This document shows positions 35,045-46,650 of a DNA stretch of 64,000 nt, piece after piece. This DNA is from Petrolisthes cinctipes. Its lineage: Eukaryota > Arthropoda > Malacostraca > Decapoda > Porcellanidae. Each line of letters opens with the position of its first letter. Within the stretch, counting starts at the first letter, position 1. The stretch is taken from contig JAWQEG010003719.1 of the NCBI GenBank assembly GCA_033782935.1, positions 2,501-66,500 of the forward strand, given 5' to 3'. A model generated the notes under the pieces. It was not told the origin of the DNA and made no database searches. It saw only the letters and a program-made list of their open reading frames with translations. Both the position numbers and the translations under genes were made by a program.

Positions 35045-35932
35045 TTATCTGTTGCTTTAGCCTCATGTCGTATGTGCTGAAAAGCAAAACTAGTATAAAT
35101 GCACTGTACCGAGTTAAGCATATAATTATGCCATGTAGCCCAATGAAGTTATAGACGTGTGTGTGTGTTGTTGAAATTAATTAAATAGAATCAAATGGGC
35201 TAATCACTGCACCAAACTGCTGCCACTCTAGTTCTATAAATATGAAATTAGTTGGGAAATAATTTGTCCTAGCTGGGTACAAGATATCTCTACCGTAATA
35301 TCACAACTCCAAACACAGTCTCCTGGCTGAGTGATATAGTTTGCATCTCTCTGATAAGTCTGGTTTCCACAACTGTATTGTATACGGAGGTTCGCATTGG
35401 GGGACAAGGGAAGGTAATTGCCCCTACCCCTTGAAATATTCTAGCAAGTCCCTATTTGAAGTGTGTAATTTGTTATGATAAAACTTCACATATAGTGCCA
35501 TAACTCAGCCTTATTGACACCACTAGGAAGTGCATGGGAAAATATATAAAAGATAAAAACATTAAACTACACGTACTGTATGGTAGGCCCTTGATATAAG
35601 ATCATCAAATTTTGCACAATTTTTTCAACAGTCTCATTTAATCCCTTTGTCTATTTGGTGATGAATAACAGAAGCCTTGGAAAACATTTGGTGGTCTTCA
35701 ATGAAGGACTGGGTGTAATATGAAGAGGTGGATACAATTATATATTCATTATATAATTATATTGGGTCTACAGTAAGTATAATTTCCTTTCCCCCTCCCC
35801 CCACAAAAATTCCAGAGGAAGTCCCTACAAGTGGAAGGAGCATCTCACTAAGGTTGCAAGCCAAGCAACTTTGCACAAGTTCAAGGTTTTTTGGTGAACA
35901 AGTTGTATCCTAAGTGAACCATGTCATGACTG

Positions 35933-36482
35933 TGTAGTGGACAACGAGTACTCCACGTCATATACAACTGCGCATCTCGGCCCTCACCTGTCGGACGCCA
36001 GCCACACCAGCGCGCGCAGCCTCACCCCGCTCCGGACGGTATAAACGGAGCCAGAACCACACTCAAAAGGTCACTCACCGGTAGCAGCTCCTCTGGACAA
36101 CTCCACCTGTCCGCTTCACCCCACTACGCTCCAGTTCCAGCCTGCCTCTCTCTTCAGTTCCTGCCTGCAGCCCACTACAGCCTACTAGCAGTCCACCACT
36201 CTCCGACGCCTCTGCCTGCCCGTCACTACTACCTGCCGCCTGCAGTGCACATACCTGCTCGCCATAGCGCCTACCTGCAGCCACCGTACCTGTCCAGCTG
36301 CCCAGCCTACTGAAGTGCTCGCTATCCACACTTACCTTAACCCCGGCTCCCTGGAGTCTAGAGAAGAGTGTACCACACAATACAACACACTGTATAGACA
36401 TACCCAATAAACCCAATGTAATTCCTTGCGAGTTTGGTGCAGCCCCAGGTAGTAACCGCCTAGACTCTAGAGAGACGTTACA
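35933..36482 (+). mobile_element. solo LTR of an LTR retrotransposon
   Basis: A 550 bp GC-rich block with terminal TGTA...TACA inverted ends and a 4-base direct duplication, ACTG, immediately outside (35929-35932 and 36483-36486). Inside are a TATA-like GGTATAAACGG near 36037 and an AATAAA signal at 36406-36411, in the order promoter then polyadenylation site expected of a U3-R-U5 LTR on the plus strand. No second LTR, primer-binding site or gag-pol sequence follows, so it is a solo LTR left by recombination. A 4-base duplication suits Ty3/Gypsy-like elements, but the superfamily is inference. The minus-strand frame inside is a shadow. Confidence 0.75.
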
Positions 36483-37364
36483 ACTGCTTTAGTGACACCT
36501 GGTCCTGATTGTTATAATGAACTACAGTATACACCAAGGGTGGGACTCTCCTCTATAGAGGGTAAGTAGACGAGCTAGCAGATTCAGGAGATACTGTAGG
36601 TTCTTAGTGCCTCCTTAAAGAAAGGCAAACACTATCAGACAAGTATCCTTTTCTATATAATTCTTCTACCTTAATCTAGAGCCTATGAATACTCAATCTT
36701 TTATTTACACAACTGGAATACTATGAAACTGTTTCACTCCATGAAGTTTTTTCTTCCAACTACCATCTTTACACTTTCAAATGCAGAATGGCATGGCAAC
36801 TGAAACTAACTGGCCCATGCATGCACTTATTTCTCTTAATCTTTGTGAATGGTTCTATATGGAACCCAAAAACCCTTAGTTAAACTTCTTCAACTGACAA
36901 TATAAAAAGATTATCACACAGGGAATACTTTTCATCATGACACATGCATCCCTTGAATTTTCCAGCACCATACTGTACTGTGCTTTACAGAAAACTATTT
37001 CAAAGTGAATACCCACTACCACACTATAAGACTAGTGTTGCACTAGAATAAGAACAACAGTGGCTGTACACTACACAGCGAAGGTTTCCATCACTACAAC
37101 CATCAAAGGGATGGACACAATTTTATGTGACTGGATGCTATTAAATTAGGTGAACTCATACATTTCGGTATTTTGTGGAGTATGTGTATCTGAATGTATG
37201 TTAAGAATACAAAAGTTAAATACATACAGCAACTCTTTTTATTTTAAAGAAACAGTATAAACTGGAATGCAGGAACATCTGAAAAGAGATAGTATGATTA
37301 TCAGTACTGTATATTAAATGAAAGACAAAGTTACAAGTAAAAATTACCATTTTACACTCCATAT
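36483..37364. other. AT-rich intergenic DNA
   Basis: No gene, RNA or repeat is recognised. Confidence 0.4.
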
Positions 37365-37605
37365 TAATGAAAGCAGAGGATGGTACCATGTTGGTTGAGA
37401 AGAAGGCAGTTGAGAGGAGATGGGCCGAGTATTTTGAGAGATTGCATTCAGCAGATAGAGAAGCTGAGATTGTTGTGTTTGGAAGGGGAAATGGAGTAAA
37501 CAGGTTGGAGGGATTAAATGGGGAGCCGATAAGAAAGAAAGAGGTGGAGGAGGCAGTGAGAGAGATGAAAACAGGGAAAGCTTCAGGTTTGAATGGATAC
37601 GCTGT
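37365..37605 (+). pseudogene. non-LTR retrotransposon reverse transcriptase fragment
   Basis: The plus-strand frame reads KAEDGTMLVEKKAVERRWAE, then YFERL, LEGLNGEPIRKKEVEEAV and REMKTGKASGLNGYAV. This is the familiar pre-finger segment of LINE reverse transcriptases, where MKTGKASGxDG precedes the first RT motifs; here the D of xDG is N. Homology fades after about 37605, where a GT/G-rich run begins, and no catalytic YxDD motif is present. The fragment is short and lies between AT-rich unique DNA and a low-complexity block. The clade (I/Jockey or RTE-like) cannot be fixed. It is a dead insertion, not a host gene. Confidence 0.75.
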
Positions 37606-38463
37606 AGGGATTGGGGGGTCGAGATGTGGAGTGTGTGTGTGTGCGGGGAAGGGGGGGGGGGAGTTCTATGTTTGGGCATTTTGTTTCGGAGGGTGTGCGA
37701 CGTGACAAGGTTACCTCCAGCGTGGAGAGGAAGGCCTGATATATGTACCGGTATGTATGTATTAACCTGGCGAAATGTACATGTTGTCTTACTATTTTTC
37801 TTATCTTTTTCTGTAAATGTAATGCAAGCCATGACAAAATACACCAATTATTTAAACAAACAGGTACTTATCTGCAACTAAGAGTACTGAACTGTATATG
37901 AAACTTGTATTTTTAAGGTATTATCATATAGAAGGGAATCGATACACTTTTGCTATCTGGAAAAATTTCTCCGAGAAAAAACATACTGTATATAGCTCAC
38001 TCAAACCTACCAGTATACTGTGCAGTATCAGTTTAAACCATTTTATGAGTATGTGGTACCATACTTGGGCTATAGACTCCAAAGCATGGTAAAGTACGCA
38101 ACCTGGCATCATGATATACCCAAGCTCTAAATGCATATTTTCTTCTAATTTAAAGCAAGGTATCTCCAGATATTTACAATATTCAATAGTAGAACAGCAG
38201 CAAATGTCCTCATAACTCTATCGGCATGGAACTGTCTATACACAAATAAATACAGACCTAAGTGTAATTCTAAATTATAAAACTGAAAGTATATACAGTA
38301 ATATATTAATATATATACCAGTACAGATATAGTCCTAAATTAAGTCTTAAAAAAAAATAAAAAAAATACAAGAAATAGGTTTTAGCGGTGTACCAGATGA
38401 CAAAATGTGAGTCATACAAACTTCTTACCTTATATATCTATTCATTCGTGCCATGATCTGTTG

Positions 38464-38916
38464 TCACACATATATCCCAACCCATAACAGCAAGAAAAGG
38501 ATGCCAAATCCCATAAATACAGAGGCAACCAAGGCAATCAGGCACTCCTGTGGACAATATATAAATTAAAACAAAATCATACTTACAAAAGTTAGAATGA
38601 TACATGTTCAATAAATATGAGAATCCTGATTTTCATTTAATATATTCACTGATAATGACTACTCCCAGTATATAACAAATATAATATTGTCTTCTCCACC
38701 CAATTATCACCGTACAAAATCAGAAAGTGATGGAATAAACAAAAATAGTCCTCAGCTAACCTTGAAGAAGTCCCTGGTGAGCTTGGTTGACGTAACTTCG
38801 TATACAAAGAACCAAGCAGTGAAGAGGACGCCAATACTCATGAGGACCAGTGTAAGGTGAGGGTAGATGGCAGGGTTCACCGGTGACACATACCTCGACA
38901 TTGATTCCAGGCCCAC
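38464..38916 (-). CDS. TMEM258: TMEM258, oligosaccharyltransferase-associated small membrane protein (5' end not found)
   Basis: Two minus-strand exons: 38761-38916 (52 codons after a TTTCAG acceptor, ending AAG/GTTAGC) and 38464-38547 (CACAG acceptor, 27 codons, TGA). The protein runs [52 protein letters not shown], then [14 protein letters not shown] and [13 protein letters not shown]. This matches vertebrate TMEM258 almost end to end: the SRYxSPVNPA start, first membrane helix, [17 protein letters not shown] loop and second helix ending WVGIYV. The family protein is about 79 residues and acts in the ER membrane with the STT3A oligosaccharyltransferase complex in N-glycosylation. The 79 residues here need only an initiator, presumably in a short upstream exon I could not place. 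Candidate ATG/GT junctions exist near 39925 and 40130 but are unproven. Confidence 0.93.
38548..38760 (-). other. TMEM258: TMEM258 last intron
   Basis: A 213 bp AT-rich intron with a GTTAGC donor and a TTGTCCACAG acceptor, phase 0. It interrupts the coding sequence between Lys and Glu, at the loop joining the two membrane helices. Confidence 0.85.
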
Positions 38917-39284
38917 CTGAAATTGCAACAGAAATGAAGACTGGGTAAACCTTCAGTTTCATTCACTCATAGAATTCTATCCTATCTCCAGCACTGATAC
39001 CTTGCTCCCTCTAGAAAATCCCCTTAGGAGATGGTCATACCAGAAGTCTCCTGTTCTCTCTGATCCAATAATCCCTCTGTACTTCATAAATACCTCCCTC
39101 CGGTCCCATTCTTCTTTCTTACGTAGCCTATTCGTCCACCTTCTTCATCGATCATGTGGTTTTATAAGAAAAAATCACATACCAAGTGCCAGGTAGCTTG
39201 CCATGCACTTTGACACGGCGGCATTCATCAATATAATTGCCATTTTTTCTTGTAATTCTCTCATCATTTTTTGTCAATCCTCTC

Positions 39285-39480
39285 TGTCAGTTATAAAGGG
39301 GATAGTATACTTTTGATAGATTGGAGTGCCTTGACTCCTCCAAAGTTTGCCAGGAAACAGACCCAGATGAAGGAAAAATAATGGTATCCTGTTGCCTAGA
39401 ACAGTTTGGAGGAATCAGTTGCTCCAGATTTACCACCCAAAACAATATGCTATATATCCCCGTAACTACACAAATCCAAA
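39285..39480. mobile_element. palindromic MITE copy
   Basis: Left arm AAGGGGATAGTATACTTTTG ... GACTCCTCCAAAG. Right arm TTTGGAGGAATCAGTTGC ... ATATATCCCCGTAA. The middle contains TTTGCCAGGAAACAGACCC, the internal motif of the family at 58591. It lies upstream of the last two TMEM258 exons, possibly within the first intron. Confidence 0.65.
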
Positions 39481-39754
39481 CCTCAACCTAATATCACTGG
39501 TGGGTGTGCTACAACAGGCCAAAAGCTGAATTACTTTACAAATTAATCTCAAGTGTTAGTACAAGCTTGGGTTGAGGTTTGGGACAAAGTTAGGTCAGTT
39601 ACGAAAACAACCAAAAATCACCAAACGTTACAAATAATAATATATGCTGTACTGTACTGTACTTTACCCCACTTCGCTAAATAATACACTTGTCTCAAAC
39701 ACACACACACACATACTGCATGTAACTCAGTAAACTTCAAATACTCATTATAAT

Positions 39755-39885
39755 ACAGAAAAAAAAAAAAAAATTAATACATGAATAAAGATAAATAAAT
39801 ACATGAATTAAAAAAAAAAAAAAAAAATACCGGTTAAAAAAAAATACGGTGTAAAAAAAAAATACGGTTAATAAAAAAAAAAAGG
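39755..39885. repeat. A-rich array with AATACGGT units
   Basis: Three A homopolymers of 10-20 bases separated by TACCGGTT, TACGGTGT and TACGGTTAAT, with TAAATAAATACATGAAT repeats before them. Confidence 0.88.
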
Positions 39886-40004
39886 TATGGCAAGGAGGAA
39901 GACGAAGTGGACTACCGGTACCATACCATTTTGGCTAATACTAAAAGTACCAAACACACGTAGCCTATGGTACCTTGGCCTGTATGCAAAGACATCCGTG
40001 GTGA

Positions 40005-40110
40005 ATATATTGGCGTGGTGGCGGTACGATGGCCCTGTTGTTTGTCTTTGGTGTCATTGTATCAATACCCACCACGCCATCATATACACAAAGAATGTTC
40101 GGTATTATTC
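40005..40110. repeat. short palindromic dispersed repeat
   Basis: TTGGCGTGGTGGCGGTAC is mirrored by AATACCCACCACGCCA about 55 bases on, forming a stem-loop. The inner text GGTACGATGGCCCTGTTGTT and the outer ATCATATACACAAAGAATGTTC recur in diverged form at 56260-56360 in a GM130 intron. Confidence 0.6.
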
Positions 40111-40249
40111 AAGTGTTTTTCCAATCACTACCATCAATTCTTTTTTGTCAAATACATTTCTTAATACAATAGGTTATTTCCGTCGCAAATGCATAGATTT
40201 CGTAATACAACTACCCTTCATTGATTCAATTTTCCTTAATCCGCTGTGT

Positions 40250-40560
40250 GTACAGCGGCCATATTGGTGCAGACGGCCAATCAGCGTTATTGATTAATGA
40301 GCCTCAATTTCAACAGCCAATCAGTGTGCTTGATTAATTACAATGGCTTTCCTTTGTACTGAGTGTCTGTCTGTCCCCGAATGTTTTCTTCATTGCTGTT
40401 ATGAGAATAACGAAGCCAGTTTAGACCTTTTATGTGTCTACAGAGTATAACCGACGTCAGTGAACTGCTCCACGCGTAATAAGGCCTGTATTTACCGCCA
40501 CTTTTGAATAAAAAGGTACCGTAATACCAATTCAAGATGGCCACCGAGTGTTTACATCAT
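40250..40560. promoter_or_regulatory. candidate promoter segment
   Basis: Two CCAATCAG boxes (near 40279 and 40318), a CRE-like GACGTCA on a CACTGACGTCGG minus-strand string (near 40451), and AAGATGGCCACC (40534), similar to a YY1 site, cluster within 300 bases of more GC-rich DNA. It lies 1.3-1.6 kb upstream of the second TMEM258 exon, so it may be that gene's promoter. This is inference; no TSS element or first exon was identified. Confidence 0.3.
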
Positions 40561-40584
40561 CCCGGTAGACTACTAAGGTTAGCC

Positions 40585-41260
40585 CTCGGTAGTCTACCCC
40601 GGTTAGGTCCCGGTAGTTTGCCGCGGTCCTGATTAGATTAGGTTAGGTTAGGTGAGGTTTACCTAATTCTATTTGATGCATTTAAGTGTTTTTCAGATGA
40701 ATCTGTAGTTCATACCTGGCGAAAATTAGTGTTTTCAGAGATACCGTGATATCTCCAAAAACATTCATTTGCGACAGATGTGAACAACAGATTCGTTAAA
40801 AACAAGCAATTAAACATTGCATATCTCGAAAACGGGGCATCTCAGAGAGAAACACCATAAGTTAGATGAAAAGTGTCTTGGAATGGTCCAAAATAGGGTA
40901 TTTATTGAAAGAATTACCGTTTTATAGCAGTGTTGCCAGATCCGGCTGCGTCCCAGTATTTTACCCCTGTCATTTATTGTACTTTATCACGATTATTTCC
41001 CGGTAGTTTGCCCAGGTTAGGTCCCGGTAGTCTGATACGGTCTAGGTTAGGTTAGGTTAGGTCAGGTCAGGTAAGGTCAGGCTAATTTCAAAATGCCCCA
41101 TTTGAATATGCCCTATCTTGGAAATGGGGCATCTGCGGAGGAAATGCCATAGAAGAAACTAGTCTTAGAATGGTCTAAATAAGTGGGTAATGAAGTTAGA
41201 AAAAACGTACGCAATAACGGTAATTCATTCAATATTTACCCAAAATAGTGGGTAATGATA
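40585..41260. repeat. dispersed repeat, two head-to-tail units of about 415 bp
   Basis: The marker CCCGGTAGT(T/C)TG occurs at 40609 and 41023, 414 bases apart. Each unit then runs through GGTTAGGTTAGG (TTAGG-like), GGGGCATCT, GAGGAAATGCCATA or GAGAGAAACACCATA, and TGGTC(C/T)AAA. The same unit occurs as an inverted pair in GM130 intron 1 (58880-59920). No coding capacity is seen. Confidence 0.8.
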
Positions 41261-44200
41261 CTAACGTTAAAGTATACAATGTAGTGAACTCAGTACTTAT
41301 GTACTAATACCTTATAATCGAGTGGAGATACGTTTATCAAAAGGACCCATGATAAAATAACAACCACAACCACATAATATTATTTTTATTGTTGTAGAGT
41401 GGAGATAGGTTTATCAAAAGGACTCATGATAAAATGACAACCACAACCACAATTATATTACTATTACTTATATGACAAGCTTAATATACACTTTATAATG
41501 TGCATAACTCAGTAAAGTTAAACTATTTATGGATACAGGCCTAATAACACTATATTTACCATTGTTATTGTTGTGTGGAGAATCGTTTGACAACTTGGAC
41601 CAATAGCAGAACGACACTCTGCCGGACAGTGTTACCACATCTTTATTCTCCACGACTGACACGAGTCCACACTCCAGAGTGGCATATTTTTTACATTCTT
41701 CCCCCTGGACTCCGGGTTGATAATTTCCTAAATAAAGAAAAGAATGTGCTAGCAGAATTATTTCATGCAGAATGAATAGTAGAAATTAGGAAATAAACTT
41801 TTTATGAGAGCATTATTTACAGTATTAGGGGAATGAGCTAACCGCATGATATGACTAATAATAATTAAATTCGGATAGGGATGGGTAAGGTAGAAGTGGA
41901 ATGCATGCAATACATTTGCATTGCTTGCTTTTGTTTCCACTATCGGTAGTTAAGATGTGTACTGTACAAATAATGTAAGGCACACGTCCTTCTCGCATTA
42001 TTTTTAGCTCACCCCGGCTTCATTGTGATACTGTACACTTAGTATTGGTATCACTGTCAGGTTGTGTTGTTGGCAGCCCTCGTACAATCATCCCGATATT
42101 GTTGTACAATCATCCCTATATTGTTGTACATTACAATACCTTTTCACAAGGATTCTAGTACAGTACTATAATAATACTAGAAACTTTTCTTTTCATGAAA
42201 GTTTTGAATGTTCCGATACATTTAATTTTATCCTTTATCTGTGGATCTACATTAATTTGAATTAATAAATATTATAATCTATGCAACCGTCTGATACTTG
42301 CAGATAAAATTATTAACATTATACTATCATCAGAAAATGCTACATCACCCCTTTTCTTTGAATAATGAAATCAGAAATAACAGACGAGTAAGGATAGAAT
42401 GCCCCCCGGTGAAATGGTCACACTCACATTAATATTTTCATGGCTTTTCAGCTTCACATTACTACTTCTTGCACTTATTAAAAGTCCCTTAATTTATCCT
42501 TGGTGAAAGAAGCAATTCTAAGAACTGTCACATCATAACCAGGTTGCCATTCCTAATCTGATTATACTTATTTTACTATTGTACTATACTTCTTTGACCC
42601 AAATTTTTCATCTACACCTTTTTAGTGTCATCCATGCATGGTCTCCACATGCCATTCCATCTCAGAACACTTCTCTCAACTCTTTAATCAGATGGTTTAA
42701 TTATTCAAACTAAATTTTTCACAAGTTTCAGTACTTATTGTCAATTCTTTAGATTTAACACACACTTGCTGTCCTCTACATTCACACTGACTATTTCAAC
42801 CTTTCATTTTTCCAGAAATATGTGTATACTGTATATATATGATTATTCTCAGTACAGTACTGTATATTTCAACCCTACCTACTTTGGCTTACCGTGCCTG
42901 AAAAAAGCATTTCAAGTAGGTACAGTAATAATATAAGAAAATGCAGAATCTCTTTATTAAAAATATTATCACCATTTATCAATAAATTAAAATATAAAAT
43001 CTGACACAAGCTTTACTAGCATTATAACAACAGTGAGCACCTTCTTAGAAACTACACAATAAATGCTTTAACACTATGTTTCAATAGACTTTTCCATACA
43101 GTACTTGTTTTCATATGAAAAATGCTGTTTAACTTTCAACAGAATTTGCATGCCACTATTTAAATCTTACCACTGGTATTCAAATAATTAAAAGATAAAA
43201 ATTATACTTTAATACCACTTTCTAAAGTCCTTTTACTCCTACAGTATATACCTTGGCCAAGAAAGCTAAGCATAAAATTAAATTTGACAGCACCGAGGCA
43301 TTTTGATAGTGGGGTTCAAAACAGCTGTACAGTACCTTCTTACCAAATAAAATTTATGTCTAGCCAGTTGCCAAGACTTAGCTTTCACATCATGCTCCTA
43401 GCTGGTGGGGGTGTACTGAAAGTTTGTATAATGCTAGGAAAATACTGCATAGCAAGGTATAATTAGTTAAATGAGTTCATAGTTCCCTTTGCAAAATGAC
43501 AGGAATTTTCTGAAAAGCAATGTACTGTATAATTAGTTCGGAGTTCAGAGTTTCTTTTTATGGCCTTAACCTTAGAAGCAGTTTAAATATTTTACTTGCT
43601 GATCTAATGAAAATACTGTATATGAGGAAATTATCCCACTCAGAAACTGGACCCAATATAATCTATCACTCTTGCTGAGCTGGAGTTCAATACCGAAGTG
43701 TGGTAATCTGCTTATACTTATTCATACATGCTAAATGCTGTTTAAATTCCACCCTAATCTGTTTCTTTAATGAAGTACCTTTGACAGGCCTCAAACTCAC
43801 ACCATGCTGAGTACCACATATGCTTTTCATTACTGTAATTAAGATTTTGGAAACTGCTAATGTACACATTATCATGAAAATTCTCTCAATTCTGCAAGAT
43901 GAGTTTGTCAAGTTATACACACTGAATAATATACATCTTGTGAACCACCAGTGAAATGAAATTCGGAGGAACAAACCTGCCTTCTGCTGAGGACATGTTC
44001 ACAAACATACTGTACTACTTCTCTCTACCATCAGCATATTGTGTCACCTTTTGGCCCAGTACACTACCAGATGAAGCAGCACATTCTTTTAATATTGTCT
44101 GGTAGTTCCTGATCAATCATATCTATAAGCAATTAATCTACGATATACAGTTTCAGTACAATGATCCAGTACAAGATACCAGAGAGTGGCATGAAAAAAA

Positions 44201-46500
44201 TTATGTACACCTGTACCACTGAATCTCAATTAGCTTCCTGGATTGTTTTGAATTTTTTTTTACCAGAGATCCCCTATTCAGGTTAGGAGTAGAAGGCAGC
44301 ATAGCCAGTTTGTCTTGGACACTTCCCTACTGCTTACAACAAATACTCTCCCCCGCAGAATAAAAAAAAATAGCATTTTTATTCCTACAACACTCTTCCA
44401 ATTTCAAACAGCACATACTTTATGCCTTAGATAAAGATTGTAGATAATCAATCTAATATGAAGAGGAATACATGGAGGATGTTTTCTACTGATTATTTAT
44501 GTTTAAAGTTTGATAAGTTTGATAAAAGAAAGCAAAATAAATTTTTCCTAAAAAAAGTCACTACAAATAATTGTGTTCATTTTCTGCAGTTACCTCTCAC
44601 ACTATAATATTTCACTCGCACATATTCCTTGAAACTAATGCAATCTTCAACACTACTTGCAATAAAGCAAAAATACTATCTACAAAAACAAGAACAAAGC
44701 AAATATGGTACAGTATATGAAAGATTTGTGTGTTTTGTAGCAAAAACAGTATTTTGTTTTATGGATTTATCTATGATCTTTATAATACTCAAGTTATTGT
44801 TAAATATAATAGAGCACTAAGCAAAGGGATGAACTGGGGAATTTCAAAGGGGAAATGTTACCACCCAGTCAGTAATGTCTTTGCATACATTTTGGTTCAA
44901 TATCTCAACAGTTAATAGAGAATGTCTGATAACTTCTCAACCATGTATAGTATACAGTAGTGTAATCTTCATTGTCATCCAACACTTTAGTATTCACACA
45001 AACATCTTTCAAACACTGCAGTTACAATGGTCACTACACAATTTAGATACAAAAATTATCAGAGTTTAGTTACTATAAAGTTGAATTCTTTTTATACTCA
45101 TGTTGATACATAGACTATGAATTATTGTCAACATGGCCAACTATAACCTACGGTACAATGAAAATCTGAACTTCACTGACACATGCATGCTCATTTTAGG
45201 TAATTACAATAAATGGAATGTTATTTTGAGACCAATCAATCTTCTCTTCCTACTTCCAACTTCCTCCATGATTTTACAGTATGAGTACAAAAACACTATT
45301 CAAGGAAGATTGAAATGTTAACAAGTAAGGCTCCTCCATGAAAGATGTTTTATTTTTTATGAACTCAGGGTAGTAACATAGCATACAGAGAGTTTCATAT
45401 TTACAAGTACCAATTCTCTATCATTCATATAATTATTTCTTTGGCATGATTTTACCTCCTGTATTCCTATGCATAAACTATTATCACAATTATCTGGAAC
45501 ACTTGGTAAGGAAAGAAGCCTGACAAACAATGCTTGATAAATTTTAAAGTGTCTTAAAAAATTCTCATTATCTGAAATGACTGACATAAGACTCCATGCA
45601 TTTGTTCAACACTTCCATTCATGATGTTCATTATGATGCATGTACAGAGATACTGCATAATTTTTTTTTCTGCCAAGTGTAAACAGATACCAATGTTATA
45701 ATAAGCCATTAACGCTATAATTACAGTAGAGGTGCCCAAGATCATAAATTTACAACTAATCACACTTGAGCTAAAAATGCAAAACGTTTCTACAGTAGTT
45801 AGAGCATCCTGCAGCTTGATCTACGTTATTCTGATCTATGCAATTTCTTTACCATCCAGACTGATCCCATTTCCATTTTTTCAAGACGTGAAGAATATTT
45901 TCTTTTCTAGCACTCTGTTAACTTGCACATTTATATCAACTGTATTAAATATATCTTCCTAAAATAGAAACTGCAATACATAAATTGCAGAAGATACTGA
46001 CTATACTTTCCTTTCACTTGGCTTATAAATTCATAAGTACAGACATGTCCAACAGATGACATGTCTATGGTATGGCAGTTTTAGGAAATTATGAACCTGT
46101 TTACTTCAAGAACATCATTATTATAAATAGGCACAATATGATAAAAATTATGTAACATACTACATACTTTAGTTATAGTAAAAGCATATGTTATGTGAAA
46201 GGACTAATATAGATTACAGTACAATATTAATGCAACTGTACTTTGAAATCATCCATATATACCAAACTTAAGATATAGTAAAGGCATTTACTGGTAGGCT
46301 ACAAGTACATATGCAACTAGGCTACTGTTCAACTAATTAATGTTATCAACTTCATATAATACAGTACAGTATGTATGTGTAAATATTATACTGCTAGAGG
46401 CCAGAGCCCTTGTTCCAATACACACATTTATGTCTCTTTTCTTACCATGCCATTCCCCTCCTCCTCCACCTTCACTATAATTTTAAAATCCCATCTCTCT
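41261..46500. other. AT-rich intergenic DNA
   Basis: About 5 kb of AT-rich, largely unique DNA with abundant TACTGTA/ACAGTA motifs. A direct duplication around GTGGAGATA(C/G)GTTTATCAAA with ATGATAAAAT occurs at 41320-41378 and 41398-41450. No gene is recognised. Short frames on both strands show no family features. Confidence 0.45.
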
Positions 46501-46650
46501 AAGGGACCTGTGATGCAGACGGCAAACTCGGAGTTAATGAATCCTCCAAACTAAGCCAGGCAATGAACAACCTACAGTATTGGTATAGGCTATACAGAAG
46601 CAATGTGTTTCTTGGTGTGGAGCAGAGGAATCGTCGACAACCACTTTTTC
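46495..46650. mobile_element. degraded copy of the palindromic MITE family
   Basis: AATGAATCCTCCAAACTAAG, GCCAGGCAATGAACA and GGAGCAGAGGAATCG keep the order of the family's inner motifs, but the ends are eroded. Confidence 0.4.

Noticed and set aside
34695..35121. Minus-strand frames with a tryptophan run
   Set aside because: The Trp run is a CCA triplet array; the rest matches no family I recognise.
36075..36416. 113-residue minus-strand frame
   Set aside because: Lies wholly inside the solo LTR on the opposite strand; compositional.
40630..41075. True telomeric repeat block
   Set aside because: GGTTAGG runs are only two to four copies, degenerate, and embedded in a larger dispersed repeat within the contig.
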